A DNA stretch of 64,000 bases from Lindgomyces ingoldianus. Lineage: Eukaryota > Ascomycota > Dothideomycetes > Pleosporales > Lindgomycetaceae. Every line of letters begins with the position of its first letter. Position 1 is the stretch's first letter. The stretch lies in contig NW_022985170.1 of the NCBI RefSeq assembly GCF_010093535.1, forward strand, positions 1,230,437 to 1,294,436, read 5' to 3'. The notes beneath the pieces were generated by a model. The model did no database searches, was not told the origin of the DNA, and saw nothing but the letters and a program-made list of their open reading frames with translations. Both the position numbers and the translations under genes were made by a program. This document shows positions 47,212-58,899 of this stretch, piece after piece.

Positions 47212-47892
47212 ATATAACTGTAAGGCTAAGATGGCGCTTACGTGCGACAGGTATATATACTATTCTGCACCTAAAAATTAATGTTAGTTAATTATTTATA
47301 CCTTTTAGTTATATTAGTAAAGTAGTGTAGAGCTTTATTCTTACATAATAATTAACTAATAACAAGGACAGTTGCGTGTTTAACCTACACCTTAGACAGC
47401 TTAGCTAGTTTTTAGACTAAAATGTAAGGCAGCCTCTTCTAGCGCCACGTTGTAGCTGCTAGGAGGTCTAGTGTATATAGCTTAGCTGGCGTAGGCCACT
47501 AAGCGTTGTTATTTATCCTGCGCCTCTAGGCTGCAGGTGGTCAGCCTCTAGCTAGTAACTAAGACATGCGCATAGCGCCTCTAAGCTGCGGGTAGGTTAT
47601 GTGACGCCTAGGACATGCGTCTGCTAAAAAAGGGGATAATGTAAGGCTAAGATAGTGCTTATGTGCAACAAGTATATATACTATTCTGCACCTAAAAATT
47701 AATGTTAGTTAATTATTTATACCTTTTAGTTGTATTAGCAGAGTAGTGCGGAGCCTTGTTCTTATAATAACTAGACTAATTAAGTTTTAGATTTATATAG
47801 TACTAATTAATCTTTTTAGTGTCTAGCTTTTAAAGCTAATATCTATTTAGCTAAGTGTTTAGTTAGTTTTTATATAAGTGTTCTTTTATATA
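47212..47892 (-). mobile_element. Copia family E, fragment E4 piece 2 (with TRIM inserted)
   Basis: E4 resumes with ATATA (47212-47216) and, after the miniature element, with ATAACTAGACTAATT to TA at 47891-47892, matching the reverse complement of E2 about 41680-41800. Confidence 0.75.
47219..47766. mobile_element. Miniature LTR retrotransposon (TRIM-like), 548 bp, TSD ATAAC
   Basis: Two 127-bp LTRs (47219-47345, 47640-47766) enclose 294 bp with no ORF. ATAAC flanks both sides (47214-47218, 47767-47771). A polypurine tract AAAAAAGGGGATAA sits directly before the right LTR. LTR start TGTAAGGCTA and tract GGGGATAA are shared with Gypsy G, so a G-like gypsy element is a likely helper. The interior keeps considerable GC. 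A TATATATAC stretch lies about 35 bp into each LTR. Confidence 0.92.
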
Positions 47893-48992
47893 ACGTACTT
47901 CACAGGCGAGTTGCTCACACACCTGAGTTGCTTACTTTTGCTAAGACCCTACTAAACTACCCTTTCTACACTAATACATTCCCTATAACACTACTTAGAC
48001 GCGCTAAAAGAATGTTAGATACAGCTTACACTCTAGGCTTTTAAATAAAACATAAAACTCTTAAAGAAATGTGCTGTAGCTATATATAAAGTTTTATAAA
48101 AAATAATAAATAACTATAGCACTAGACAACCTTTACAAGCTAATTCTACAGCTAAATTACAGAGGCTAGGCAATAAAAAGAAGCAGGTAATTGTTAAGAC
48201 TATACTTAAGCTATATGCGCAAGGAATTTCCCCTTAGATAGCATTTATAGCTAATATAGCTAATTCTTTGCGCACTAAGCGTAATCTAGGCTATGTTTGC
48301 ATAAACTAGCCTAGTACGTTTATGAAGCGTTATTTAGAGCTTAAAGTAAAGTTTTAAGCGCAAGTATAGTTAAGAGATATTTAGCTAATTATAAACCCTG
48401 TCTTGCTAAAGTTGTACATGTTATTATCCTAGATGCTATACTTAGCTTTAATATTCTCTATAAGGCTAAACCTGCCCTAAATTACCCTAGGACTCTTATA
48501 AAGGGCTCTCTTATAGTTATACTTACGCTTAAACATTACTTTAAGCTCTAAATAACACTTTACAAACGTACTAGGCTAGTTTATGCAAATATGGCCTAGA
48601 TTATGCTTAGCGCGCAAAGAATTAGCTATATTAGCTATAAATGCTATCTAAGGGGAAATTCCTTGCGCATATAGCTTAAGTATAGTCTTAACAATCACCT
48701 GCTTCTTTTTATTGCCTAGCCTCTGTAATTTAGCTGTAGAATTAGCTTGTAAAGGTTGTCTAGCGCTATAGTTATTTATTATCTTTTATAGGACCTTGCA
48801 CATAGCTATAGCATATTTCTTTAAGAGTTTTATGTCTTGTTTAAAAGCTTAGAGCATAAGCTGTATCTAACATTCTTTTAGCATGTCTAAGTAGTGTTGT
48901 GGGGAATGCATTAGTGTAGGAAGGGTAGTTTAGTAAGGTCTTGGCAAAAGTAAGCAACTTAGGTGTGTGAGCAACTCGCCTGTGAAGTACGT
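47893..48992. mobile_element. Fot1/pogo-type foldback element B2
   Basis: 1,100 bp, TA at 47891-47892 and 48993-48994, ends ACGTACTTCACAGGCGAG and inverse. Long inverted arms around a loop with the same transposase fragment as B1. Confidence 0.88.
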
Positions 48993-49291
48993 TATATACT
49001 TTAAGTTAAAACTTACTAATAGTAAAGATTTTTACTGCGCCTATGTCTTATAGTTTACCTTAGTATACTGTATAGTATTAGTTATTAAAGATAAACTACT
49101 TAGCATACTTTTTAAGTTTAATGCTGTAAATGTTCTTTTCTGTTGCATAGTGTAAGTAGGTAGTAAAGGTAAAGTAGTTAATAGCTTTTTTAGTATTCTT
49201 ACTTTTTTATTTTATTTTTTTTATATTATGTAAATTTTTTTTTTCTTAAAGTAACTTTTAAAGTCTTAGATGTATAACATAATAGCTTTAT
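48993..49291 (-). mobile_element. Copia family E, fragment E4 piece 3
   Basis: Reverse complement of E2 about 41370-41670; ends with the TTTAT target repeat of element N (49287-49291). Confidence 0.75.
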
Positions 49292-49659
49292 TGTCTGTAC
49301 GTAAGTACAGCTGTGTCTGTACACGCGTACGGCTGAATTAGGTTGCCTGAAACGTTAGCTATCTAGCCTGTGCGTTAGGGGCTATGTGTACTTAAAAGCC
49401 CTCTTTCTTTGTATAAAGAGAGAGGGCAGTAGTTAATAATAAGAAGATCTTTACTTACTTACCTCTTAGTACACCCCTTAGGCGTATGTTTGTTTAATTA
49501 AACCTAGGTTAACTAACACTAATTAGTCTATTAATAGACTATTTTACTACAAAAGCTTAAACCTACTGTGTGCGTAGCTACATAGAGAGGGCTTTTTAAG
49601 CCTTTGTAGAAAACCTGTCTTTTTAATAGGCAGATTTATAAAGATTAATAAAACTACTA

Positions 49660-50774
49660 ACGTACCTAACGGGTTGGCCGGCCACACGGGTTGGCCGGCC
49701 ACTTTTGCCAAGCCCCTACTAAAACCACCCTATTCTCTCGCAAAACAGCCCACTTTAGCCCTGTATAAAGTAATACAACATAAGATATTATTTAGAGTCT
49801 ACTTCTACTACTTGCTTACACGTACGCAAGTTATGCCTAGTTTAATTGCACTGCCTACATTACCTTTAACTTAGCTTACCTTTTTTAGCGTGCACCTGCG
49901 TCTTTAGCTTCTTCCTATTACTACGCGCTCTAAACTTCTTTAGAGCAGTTAAACAAGCTTTATCCTTAACTATTAAAGTTTTTTTTGCCTAAATCTACTT
50001 TTTTTTATGTAATTTATGTTGCGTAGCAGCTTTATTTACTGCTTAAAGCTTTATAATCTTATAGCCTACCTTATTATGTTAATGCTTTAGATAACTATTA
50101 TCTACTTTTTATTACCTTACTATATTGCCTTTAGCTGTTTTTATCTCTTTAAAGCTATAATAACTGCTCTAGTTAATATCTAGCCTATTATAAAGCCTAA
50201 CTTATTAAAGTTATACCTGTTTTTATCCTAGATACTGTACTTAGCTTTTATGTTAGCTACTAGGCAAAACTAGCCCTAGATAACCTCTAGATCCTTATAA
50301 AGCACTTTTTTATAATTATACTTATAATTAAACTTTATTATAAACTTAGGGCAGTGCTTAACCTACATACTAGTCTAGTTTAAGCTAACCTGGCCTAGAT
50401 TGCGCTCTATAGGCAAGGAATTAGCTATATTAGCTACAGCTACAAGCCTAAGGGGAAATCTGCGCGTAATAAGCTTAAGTATATACTTAATAACTACCTT
50501 CTTTTTAAGCTTAGTTAGATTCCTTAATTTAGGCTAGCATTCTACTTATAAAGGCTGTCTAGCGCGTTAATTGCTTAGTGTTGTGTAAGAGACATTATAG
50601 ATAGCTATAGCGTGTTATAAGGAGAGTTTTAAGTCTTATTTAAGAGCCTAAAGAGTAAGCTGTATCTAACGTTTTTTAGAAGATTTAATCTAGTGTTGTT
50701 GTTAAGGCATTATGTAGATAGGTAGAGTTTAGTGGGGGCTTGGCAAAAGTGGCCGGCCAACCTGTTAGGTACGT
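49660..50774 (-). mobile_element. Fot1/pogo-type deletion derivative A4
   Basis: 1,115 bp, TA at 49658-49659 and 50775-50776; one of the better preserved A copies. Same internal deletion as A1-A3. Inserted in element N. Confidence 0.9.
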
Positions 50775-51026
50775 TACTATATAAGAAGCTTACACCTACT
50801 GCGTGTGTAGCTACGCAAAGAAGGTACAAAGAAGCTCACATCTACTGTGTGCGTAGCCACACAGAGAGGGGTAAGCAAGCCTTATACGCGCCCTTAGATT
50901 AACTAATTGCACAAAGACAAGATTAGCAACCTGCTGCGTGCGTAGCCACACAAAGAGGGCTTACTGCTAAGCCTTTATGCGCCCTAGAGCCTCCTATTAA
51001 CACAGGCTGTGCAACCACTTGCCTAC

Positions 51027-51067
51027 NNNNNNNNNNNNNNNNNNNNNNNNNNNNNNNNNNNNNNNNN
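51027..51067. other. Assembly gap, 41 N
   Basis: Run of N inside the repeat-rich interior of element N, so the internal repeat count is uncertain. Confidence 1.
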
Positions 51068-51779
51068 GCCCCCGCCCCGGAGCTAACCTGCTACTCCGCA
51101 CAACAGCTCGCTCTTTAAGAGCCACTGTACGGTCAACCACCACCACCCAGACAACCGCCGTACAAACGCAACCAGCACCCACCCCCCCCTTAATTAATTG
51201 CCTGCACAAGAGGCAATAACTAACTAACACCTCCTCTTCCCTCCCTCTACCCCCCTAGGGATTAATTGCTTGCATAGAAGGTAATTAACCTACACTCCCT
51301 CTAAGCTATAGCGTCTTTGTACACCTTATATAAAAAGTTATTAGGGGTTACATGTGTGTCTAAAATAATTTTACACAGAAAGGTAGATTTAGATCTTCTA
51401 TATAATAAGATAAATATAGACTCTCTCTTACTAAAATAATAAGCTTTATATATAGTGTACATCTTCTTAAACATGCGTAAGCTGCTAAGAGAAAAGTACA
51501 CACTATAAAAGTAAAATAACTTTAAAGGATAAATAACACATAATTTTAACAACTTTTTTTATGTAGTTAGGTAAAAACTTCTTTTTACTTTAGCTAAGTA
51601 TAAGCACTATTCTAAAAGCAAGTTAAATTATATGTAAGCTAAGAAGCTAAAAGATATTATAAATAAAAAAAGTACTAAAGGTTAGCTTTAAAAAAAAAGA
51701 AAAAAAAGTAAAAAAAAAAAAAAAAGAAAGATTAATGTATAAATAAGTAAGTAACTTTATAAAAGTAAAAAGTTACTAG
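51068..51779. other. Interior of element N right of the gap
   Basis: GC-rich, unmutated up to about 51240 (C-rich tracts such as CACCCACCCCCCCT), then increasingly AT-rich with A-runs (51690-51730). Apparent small ORFs here run through N or low-complexity DNA; no gene supported. Confidence 0.5.
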
Positions 51780-52006
51780 TGTTTATACATAAGTACAGCT
51801 GTGTCTGTACACGTGTATAGCTAAATTAGGTTGCCTAAAACATTAGCTATCTAGCCTATGTGTTAGGGGCTATGTGTACTTAAGAGCCCTTTTTCTTTGT
51901 ACAAAGAAAGAGGGCAGTAGTTAATAACAAAAAGATCTTTACCTACTTACCTCTTAGTACGCCCCTTAGGCGTACGTTCGTTCAATTGAACCTAGGTCAA
52001 CCAACA

Positions 52007-52654
52007 TTTATATAATAAAGTTTTATTATAAAAAATTTTATATAAGGTAACATACTAGTTCTTTACTTATATATAGTTATTATAAAAGTAGTTTAATAAC
52101 TAATTTTTTTTTTTGTAAACAAAGCACTTTTTTATTTATATGTAGTTATCTTTAAATTATAGCCTAAACTTAAATAAAGATCTTTTATATTATCTTTTTC
52201 TACGCAGAGAGAAGCTTGTTTTTTATTATACAGAGTTATATTAGTAGTTTATGTAGTATACATTCAGCAGTTTCTAGAGGTATTAGTTTACCCTTTAGTT
52301 TATAGTAACTTAAAGTAATACTAATAAGTTACTAAATAAAGCTTTACATAAAAGCTTAATAGTAAATATAGTATATTTTAGTTTTAGTTATTCTTAATAG
52401 GCTTATATAATAGCTATGTGTAGTAAAACATTTTTTTAAAATTTTATTTTTAGTGCTTTTTATATAAGTATAAGCTTATTAATTATTATTTTAAAAACTT
52501 TATATAAACTTTTATTAAAGTTTTTTTATTAGTATTATATAAAAGTTATTATTATCTAGTTAGTCTAGTACTAGCTATAGTTTACATTAGTGTTTAAGTA
52601 ACTACTTAAAGTGTTATATAAATGCTTCTAGTTATATCTAGAGCTTATATTATA
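52007..52654 (-). mobile_element. Copia family E, fragment E4 piece 4
   Basis: Reverse complement of E2 about 40715-41370, ending at TA 52653-52654 before A5. Confidence 0.78.
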
Positions 52655-54500
52655 ACGTACCTAACGGGTTGGCCAGCCACTTTTGCTAAGCCCCTACTAA
52701 AACCACCCTATTCTAGCGCAAAACAGCCCACTTTAGCCCTGTATAAAGTAATATAACATAAGATATTATTTAAAGTCTACTTCTGCTATTTTTTTACACA
52801 TACATAAGTTATGCCTAGTCTAATTACACTGCTTATATTACCTTTAACTTAGCTTACTTTTTTTAGCGCGCACCTATGTCTTTAGCTTTTTTCTAATACT
52901 ACACGCTTTAAACTTCTTTAAAGTAGTTAGATAAGCTTTATTTTTAACTATTAAAGTTTTTTTTACTTAAATCTACTTTTTTTTATGTAATTTATGTTAC
53001 ATAGCAGCCTTATTTACTGCTTAAAGCTCTGTAATCTTCTTTTACACTAACACTAGCTTATGCGTAATAATTACTGCCTCTTTTAAGACTTTCTTAAAAG
53101 CTTTTACTATAAATATTAGTAAGCTATTTACATGCCTTTAAATTTTTACCTTTATAAGCATTAATTATAACCTAAATTTAACAGTATTACTTAGGGTTTA
53201 CAACTACTAGAGCTTATTATTAATAAGTAGTAGTAGTAATAAAGTATATAACTAGATGTTAAGAGCTATTTTAACTTATTTTAAGTTAAATAAAACTAAA
53301 CTAGCGCTTTAAAACCCTTCTTAGATATTACTAGAAGTAATTACTACATTATAAGTGTGTATAAAGTATAGTAAGAACTTAAGTTTTATAATATAAGTAA
53401 TCTAGTTATATATAAAACTTTTAGCTTAGCGCCTATACACTTTCTTTAAAAAAGTAAAATAACTTACATTAAAAAGCTATAAAAGGTGTAATAAGTGTAA
53501 AGGTATATAAATAGTAATAATTTTATTCTTCTTATAGTACTACTAGAAATTAAGTAAGTTATAGCTTTTATAGCTATTAATAATAAAAAGTTAATAAGCA
53601 CTTACAACTTTGTTTTTATATGCTTATTAAAGTGCTTTAACTACTACAGCTTAAGCTTATTTGTTATTTAGCTATTCTTAAAAACTATAATAACCTAGTT
53701 TTAAGGCAGATTTTTGTTTTTATACTAGGCAGAAAAGTAATAGCAGCCTTTAAAAATAATAAAAAGTAAAATAGCCTACTTTATTATATTAATACTTTAA
53801 ATAACTATTATTTACTTTTTATTACTTTACTATATTACCTTTAGCTGTTCTTATCTCTTTAAAGCTATAACAACTGCTCTAGTTAATATTTAGCCTATTA
53901 TAAAGCCTAACTTATTAAAGTTATACATGTTTTTATTCTAAATACTATACTTAGCTTTTATGTTAGCTACTAGGTAAAACTAGCTTTAGATAATTTCTAG
54001 ATTCTTATAAAGCACTTTTTTATAATTATACTTATAATTAAACTTTATTATAAACTTAGAGCAGTGCTTAACTTACATACTAGGCTAGTTTAAGCTAACC
54101 TAGCCTAGATTACACTCTACGCGTAAGGAATTAGCTATATTAGCTACAGCTATAAGCTTAGAGGGAAATCTGCGTGTAATAAGCTTAAGTATATACTTAA
54201 TAACTACTTTTTTTTAAGCTTAGTTAGATTTTTTAATTTAAGCTAGCATTTTACTTCTAAAGGCTGTCTAGCGCGTTAATTACTTAGTGTTATGTAAAAG
54301 ACATTATAGATAGCTATAGTGTGTTATAAGAAAGGTTTTAAGTCTTATTTAAAAGCTTAGAAAGGAAGCTGTATTTAACATTCTTTAGAAGATTTAATCT
54401 AGTGTTGTTATTAAGGCATTATATAGATAGGTAGAGTGTAGTAGAGGCTTAGTAAAAGTGGCTAGCCAACCTGTGTAGCCGGCCAACCCGTTAGGTACGT
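52655..54500 (-). mobile_element. Fot1/pogo-type transposon A5, longer form
   Basis: 1,846 bp, ends ACGTACCTAACGGG and inverse, TA at 52653-52654 and 54501-54502. It contains about 740 bp (roughly 53037-53775) missing from A1-A4 at one identical point, and shared with B3. It therefore preserves more of the transposase gene (minus strand), though no frame survives. This form shows that A1-A4 descend from one deletion event. Confidence 0.85.
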
Positions 54501-54568
54501 TATATATAGTACATATTTACATAACTTTTTAAAATATCTAAAAAAATATTTAAAAAAATGTTTATATA
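54501..54568 (-). mobile_element. Copia family E, fragment E4 piece 5
   Basis: Short reverse-complement continuation of E2 (about 40645-40715), to TA at 54567-54568. Confidence 0.65.
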
Positions 54569-54679
54569 ACGTACCTAACAGGTTGGCCGGCCACTTTTGC
54601 TAAGCCCCTACTAAAACCACCCTATTCTCTCGCAAAACAGCCTACTTTAGCCCTATATAAAGTAATATAACACAAGATA
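54569..54679. mobile_element. Fot1/pogo-type family A, left-end fragment A6
   Basis: 111 bp identical in layout to the left end of A2-A5 (ACGTACCTAACAGG, AAACCACCCTATTCTCTCGC), then similarity stops abruptly. Confidence 0.8.
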
Positions 54680-55371
54680 AAATACTACGACAGTTTATAA
54701 ATAATCTGTAAAAGCAAAGCTTGCTTAGAGTAATTATCGCAACTGCTAATTAGAGAGCAATAAAAAGTAAGTCTATTAACTATAAGAGGCTTATAGAGAG
54801 CTTAGACGCTAAGTGTCTTAGGCTGCTTGTCTAAAACACAGGCGCAACACTAGGCCCATGTAGGTGACGCTAGGTCCCTGTGCTCTTCTTACGCAATAGT
54901 AATAGTTAGCGCATTAAAGTAGGTTATTTAGGTTAAATAATAGTTACAGCATAATGCTTAGCAAAGTAGTATTAGATAGGTAATAGATGTATAATAATAA
55001 TATTTAACTAGAGCATGTAACTAATTACTAACACACTAATATAGCTAATGCTAACCTCTAAAACACTAATATAGCTAAAAAAAAAAAAAGTAAATAATAG
55101 CTAGCTAATTCTTAGCTTTAATTAAGTTAGTAAAAGTTCTTTTTTAAAAACTTAAAGTTTATGTAAAAGTTCTTTTTTAAAAACTTAAAGTTTATGTAAA
55201 TTTAAAACTAGTTATTTAGAAATTAGTTAATTATTAGCTATAATTAAAAGAACATGTTCTAGCTTTAGCTTTTAATGTGTTTCTTCTCTTGCAATAGTTT
55301 TCCTTTGTTATAGTTATGTTACAGCTATCTAACCCCTAAGTACCCTAAGGGCTTAGCACGGGGTATATAGG
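54680..55371. other. AT-rich DNA, no gene; short tandem duplication
   Basis: No element assigned. It includes a perfect 33-bp tandem duplication (55130-55162 and 55163-55195) and two copies of CACTAATATAGCTAA near 55050 and 55075. A less mutated patch at about 54830-54900 contains CpG and CpA. Ends with ATAGG, the Gypsy2 target repeat. Confidence 0.5.
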
Positions 55372-55977
55372 TGTTACGGCCAACGAACAGACCGTAATGA
55401 ATCAGCTCGCTATCACGCATAGCCCCAAGCACAGTGGATGGAAGACGGTTAACCCTGTAATCAGCAGACCTTATAACTAAACAGAAGAAGAATGGCGCCA
55501 CCTTATAGACAAATGCTTAGCAGAATGCACTGTCTAATAGGGACAAAAGCATTGCAGGCAATGCAGGCGCTGCAGGCAAGTGCAGGCAACACATGCAAAG
55601 CCTGCAAAGGCATGCAACGCATGCAACTATTATGTATATAGTCTTAATCCTAACTATAGCTAAAAGGTTGTAATTAACATTTAGTTTATTCTTTATAATA
55701 GACTAAAAGACTTAACTCCTTTCTAAAAAGGATTAAGCTGCCTTGTATATTTTGCAACATATATACCTCTAACCTTTGTCTACCTAACTAGTAACGCTTA
55801 GCTACTTATATAGCTATAGGGACAAACTACAGCCTGCCTTTTAAACCCTAACTATCCTTTACTCTGCTTAACAGACTGTGCACCTAATCTAGCTAAGTTC
55901 TTACCCCTTCTCCACTAACACTATATAGGCTGTTGTACTTTAGAATTTACTATTTCTCTAAAGTAAAGATTATAACA
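55372..55977 (+). repeat. Gypsy2 5' LTR
   Basis: TGTTACGGCC to GATTATAACA. The outer 130 bases are spared and the inner end is mutated (CTTTAGAATTTAC versus CTTCGGAATTCAC in the partner). GCA-rich short tandem repeats at about 55551-55627. Confidence 0.93.
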
Positions 55978-56000
55978 TTAATTACTACCTCTCTAAAAGT

Positions 56001-57200
56001 ATAGCACCTTACACCTCTCTTAATATTAGCATAATAGAAGCTAGTGTAGCCAGCACTAGAGAAACCCTGTCTAGAAATAAGAAGGAACATAGTTAACAAA
56101 TATAGTATCTCTGCTAAGAAATAAAAGCACTTAGAGCCTAGCTTTAACAACAACTACATGTCTAACAGCTTTACGCTCTCTACCTAGAAGTTGCTAAACT
56201 CTGCAACACTGCTAAAAAAAAAACTAGCATTAAGTTAAAAAAGTTGCTACGCCTAGCCTTACTTAAACTATTTAACAGCATAGCTAAAGACCTTAAGCTG
56301 TTCTTTACTTAATGCCACTTATATATGCAGTATAACAAGGGCGCCTTCTAGACAGATAAGGAAATAATTTTATAGATAAAACTTTATTTAAAAGGACCCC
56401 TAGCTATCTAGTTCTAACTACACGTAGACAATTAAATAAAGCATAAGGTAACTAAAAAAGTTTTTTTTATTTATACTTAAAAAAATTTTTAAAACCTAGA
56501 TGCCTTTAAGTAAGCCCTTATAATAATTTATAGCTAAGCTAACTAAAAAGAAAAAGTAGTTAACAGAATAAACACTCTATAATAAAAAAAAAGCACTGTC
56601 TAATTCTACGCAGCACACTTCTGCAAATAATTAGCTATTAGCAGATAAACTAATAAAGCAGCTGTTAGAAGAATGTTTTATAACAAACTATCTAACATAA
56701 TTAAAGACAAATTTATGCATTACAGCAAACTAAAGAAATTTAAAGAATACATAAAAAAGGCAACTATGTATAATAATTAGTATTAGAAACGTCTTTATAA
56801 GAAGCGCTCTAGCATAACGCCCTAGAAACTAGAAGTATTCTAGAAGAAAAAAAAGACTTAATAATTTAATAGTAAACTAATAGATCTTAGCTATGCTAAA
56901 CATACATAGGGCTTAACTAAGAAAAAAAGCAAGTTTTAAATAAGTAAAAAGCTGCTACTAAGTACTAAATAATAGAAATAGCTTAAAAAAAAAGCGTGCC
57001 TTAACTATAAAAAAGTAGGACATTATAAAAAAGAATGCCTAGACTCTGTTAACTAGAAGAATAAAGATAAAAGACTAACTATAAAAGCAATACATATAAA
57101 GTAGAGTCTAACTAGATCTAAAATTCTAGACAGACTAAATAAGAACCTCTACTAGTAATGTAGAGGCAACTACAAATCTAATAGATGCCTAATAAAATAC
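56001..57200 (+). pseudogene. Gypsy2 gag with CCHC zinc knuckle, decayed
   Basis: The frame starts at 56001 where ATA replaces the ATG seen in Gypsy1, then APYTSLNISIIEASVASTRE and coiled-coil-like LEVAKLCNT. The zinc knuckle at 56997-57038 reads CLNYKKVGHYKKEC, i.e. C-x2-C-x4-H-x4-C with the second Cys changed to Tyr. Stops are TAG and TAA. The start lies 23 bases after the LTR, as in Gypsy1. Confidence 0.85.
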
Positions 57201-58899
57201 TAGAAAGTTAAAGTTTAGAATAATAATAATATATTTAAAGCACTAGAATAAGCAGCTATCTATAAAAAATAGCGCAGCTACACACAGGCAACAACATATG
57301 TTGTAAACATAAAAGAAGAAAAAGAAACTATTCTCTTTAAAACAACTAATAACTAGAATCTCTGCTTAAGAATTATAATACTAGTTTAACTATAGTAACT
57401 ACTAGAAGTGCAGTAACACCTACAACCTACAAAATTATAGAAAAACAATGTATAAAGTACACATTAACAACAACGCAGACACTTATAGTGTAATTAAAGA
57501 AATTACCTAAACTTACTACACTATACTAAATAACAAAAAATAATAGAAAATGTTCTAAAAAATCTTAAATAAAGGAATAAGCTTTAACTAGTAATACACC
57601 CCTCTAATAACTCTAAAACTTTGTAACTAGAGGGCTAACACACCTTCTCTAGCATTAGCTATTATGTAAAAAGACTTAGAAACTTAGCAATAAAATAGAT
57701 ACTACATTCTATGTAAAAGTTAGAGACATAATAAGTTCTAATGCATGTATTAAAGCCACCCTTTATAAATAGTATAAATAAAAAAATATCTAAGATAAAC
57801 ATAAGTGTAACTAATACTAGTCTAAAATAACCTTAGAAACTACTCTTATAACTAGTATCTATATGTTAATAAGTATTGCCTAAAACACTAGTTAACTAAA
57901 CATAAAGCTAGATAGTAGCTATATAGAGTTTAGGCAAGCAAGCTTGTAAACAACACGCTTTCTAAAATAGCATTAACTTACAAAATGCTATAGTGCATCT
58001 ATTGCAACACTAGAACTAAACACAAATAGAAACTTTAGATAAAATGTAAAAACTAAGTAAACTGCGCATTTTATTACTTTTAATAAAAAGCCTATTAATA
58101 AAATAACTAAATGCTGTATTATTACAAAATAAAAGACTAACACTGCACAGTAGTAAAATGCATAATATAAGGTTACTAGAAATATAAAATAGAATTTAAT
58201 TGTATTAAAAGCTACTAAAAAAAAGCTCTTAAAGTAAAAAAAACAATAGTATAAACTACTTAGAAATTTCTTATAAACTCTGTACCTTTGTTGTAGTAGA
58301 ACAAGGATTAGGCAGGAGCCTAACTACAGAAATAACGCTTACCTGCTTAGAACAAGAATAAATAGGCCTTATGTTAATTAATAGTAGCTGTACCTTTACA
58401 GTAATTAACTCTATATAGGTTAACTAAAAACAAATACCTTTTAAAAGTAAAAAGAAACCTTTTAAAGTAACTCTAGCAGACACCTTATTAATTAAATATA
58501 AAGTAGGATAAATATAACTTAAAACTTATAAACTTATTATAGACACTAAAAAAACTAGTAACTAGATATCTTTTAACATCTTGCTACTAAAAAAAAAATA
58601 CTAAGTAATACTTAGATATAACTAGCTTTATAAACATAATCTAATAATTAACTAGCAAACTATAACTCTAGTAGCAAAACAAGACCACGCCTGTATAACA
58701 TAGTTAGCATGCTATAACAATTTATACACCTTCTACTAATAAGCAAAGGAAGGAAGTAGATATTTCCTAAAAAAAAGGAAACTAAAAAAATTCCCCTATT
58801 AAGAACTAAAAGCCTAAGTAGTCTATCTAATAAAAAAAGAACTAAAAGAAGTATCTTTTAAGAAATTCTAAAAAGAATAAGATCTTAACTAGGTAAGAA

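Larger units (their letters stand above)
49292..52006. mobile_element. Non-coding LTR element N, with A4 nested inside, TSD TTTAT
   Basis: LTRs of 227 bp (49292-49518, 51780-52006), TTTAT at 49287-49291 and 52007-52011. Without A4 it is about 1.6 kb. No gag or pol motif is seen. The interior carries at least four diverged copies of a unit containing CTACTGYGTGYGTAGCYAC followed by an AGAGGG-type tail (about 49563, 50799, 50840, 50930) and a GC-rich spared stretch around the assembly gap. It resembles a large non-autonomous LTR element. Confidence 0.85.

Noticed and set aside
50997..51230. ORFs crossing the N run
   Set aside because: Depend on unknown bases and lie in the interior of a non-coding LTR element.
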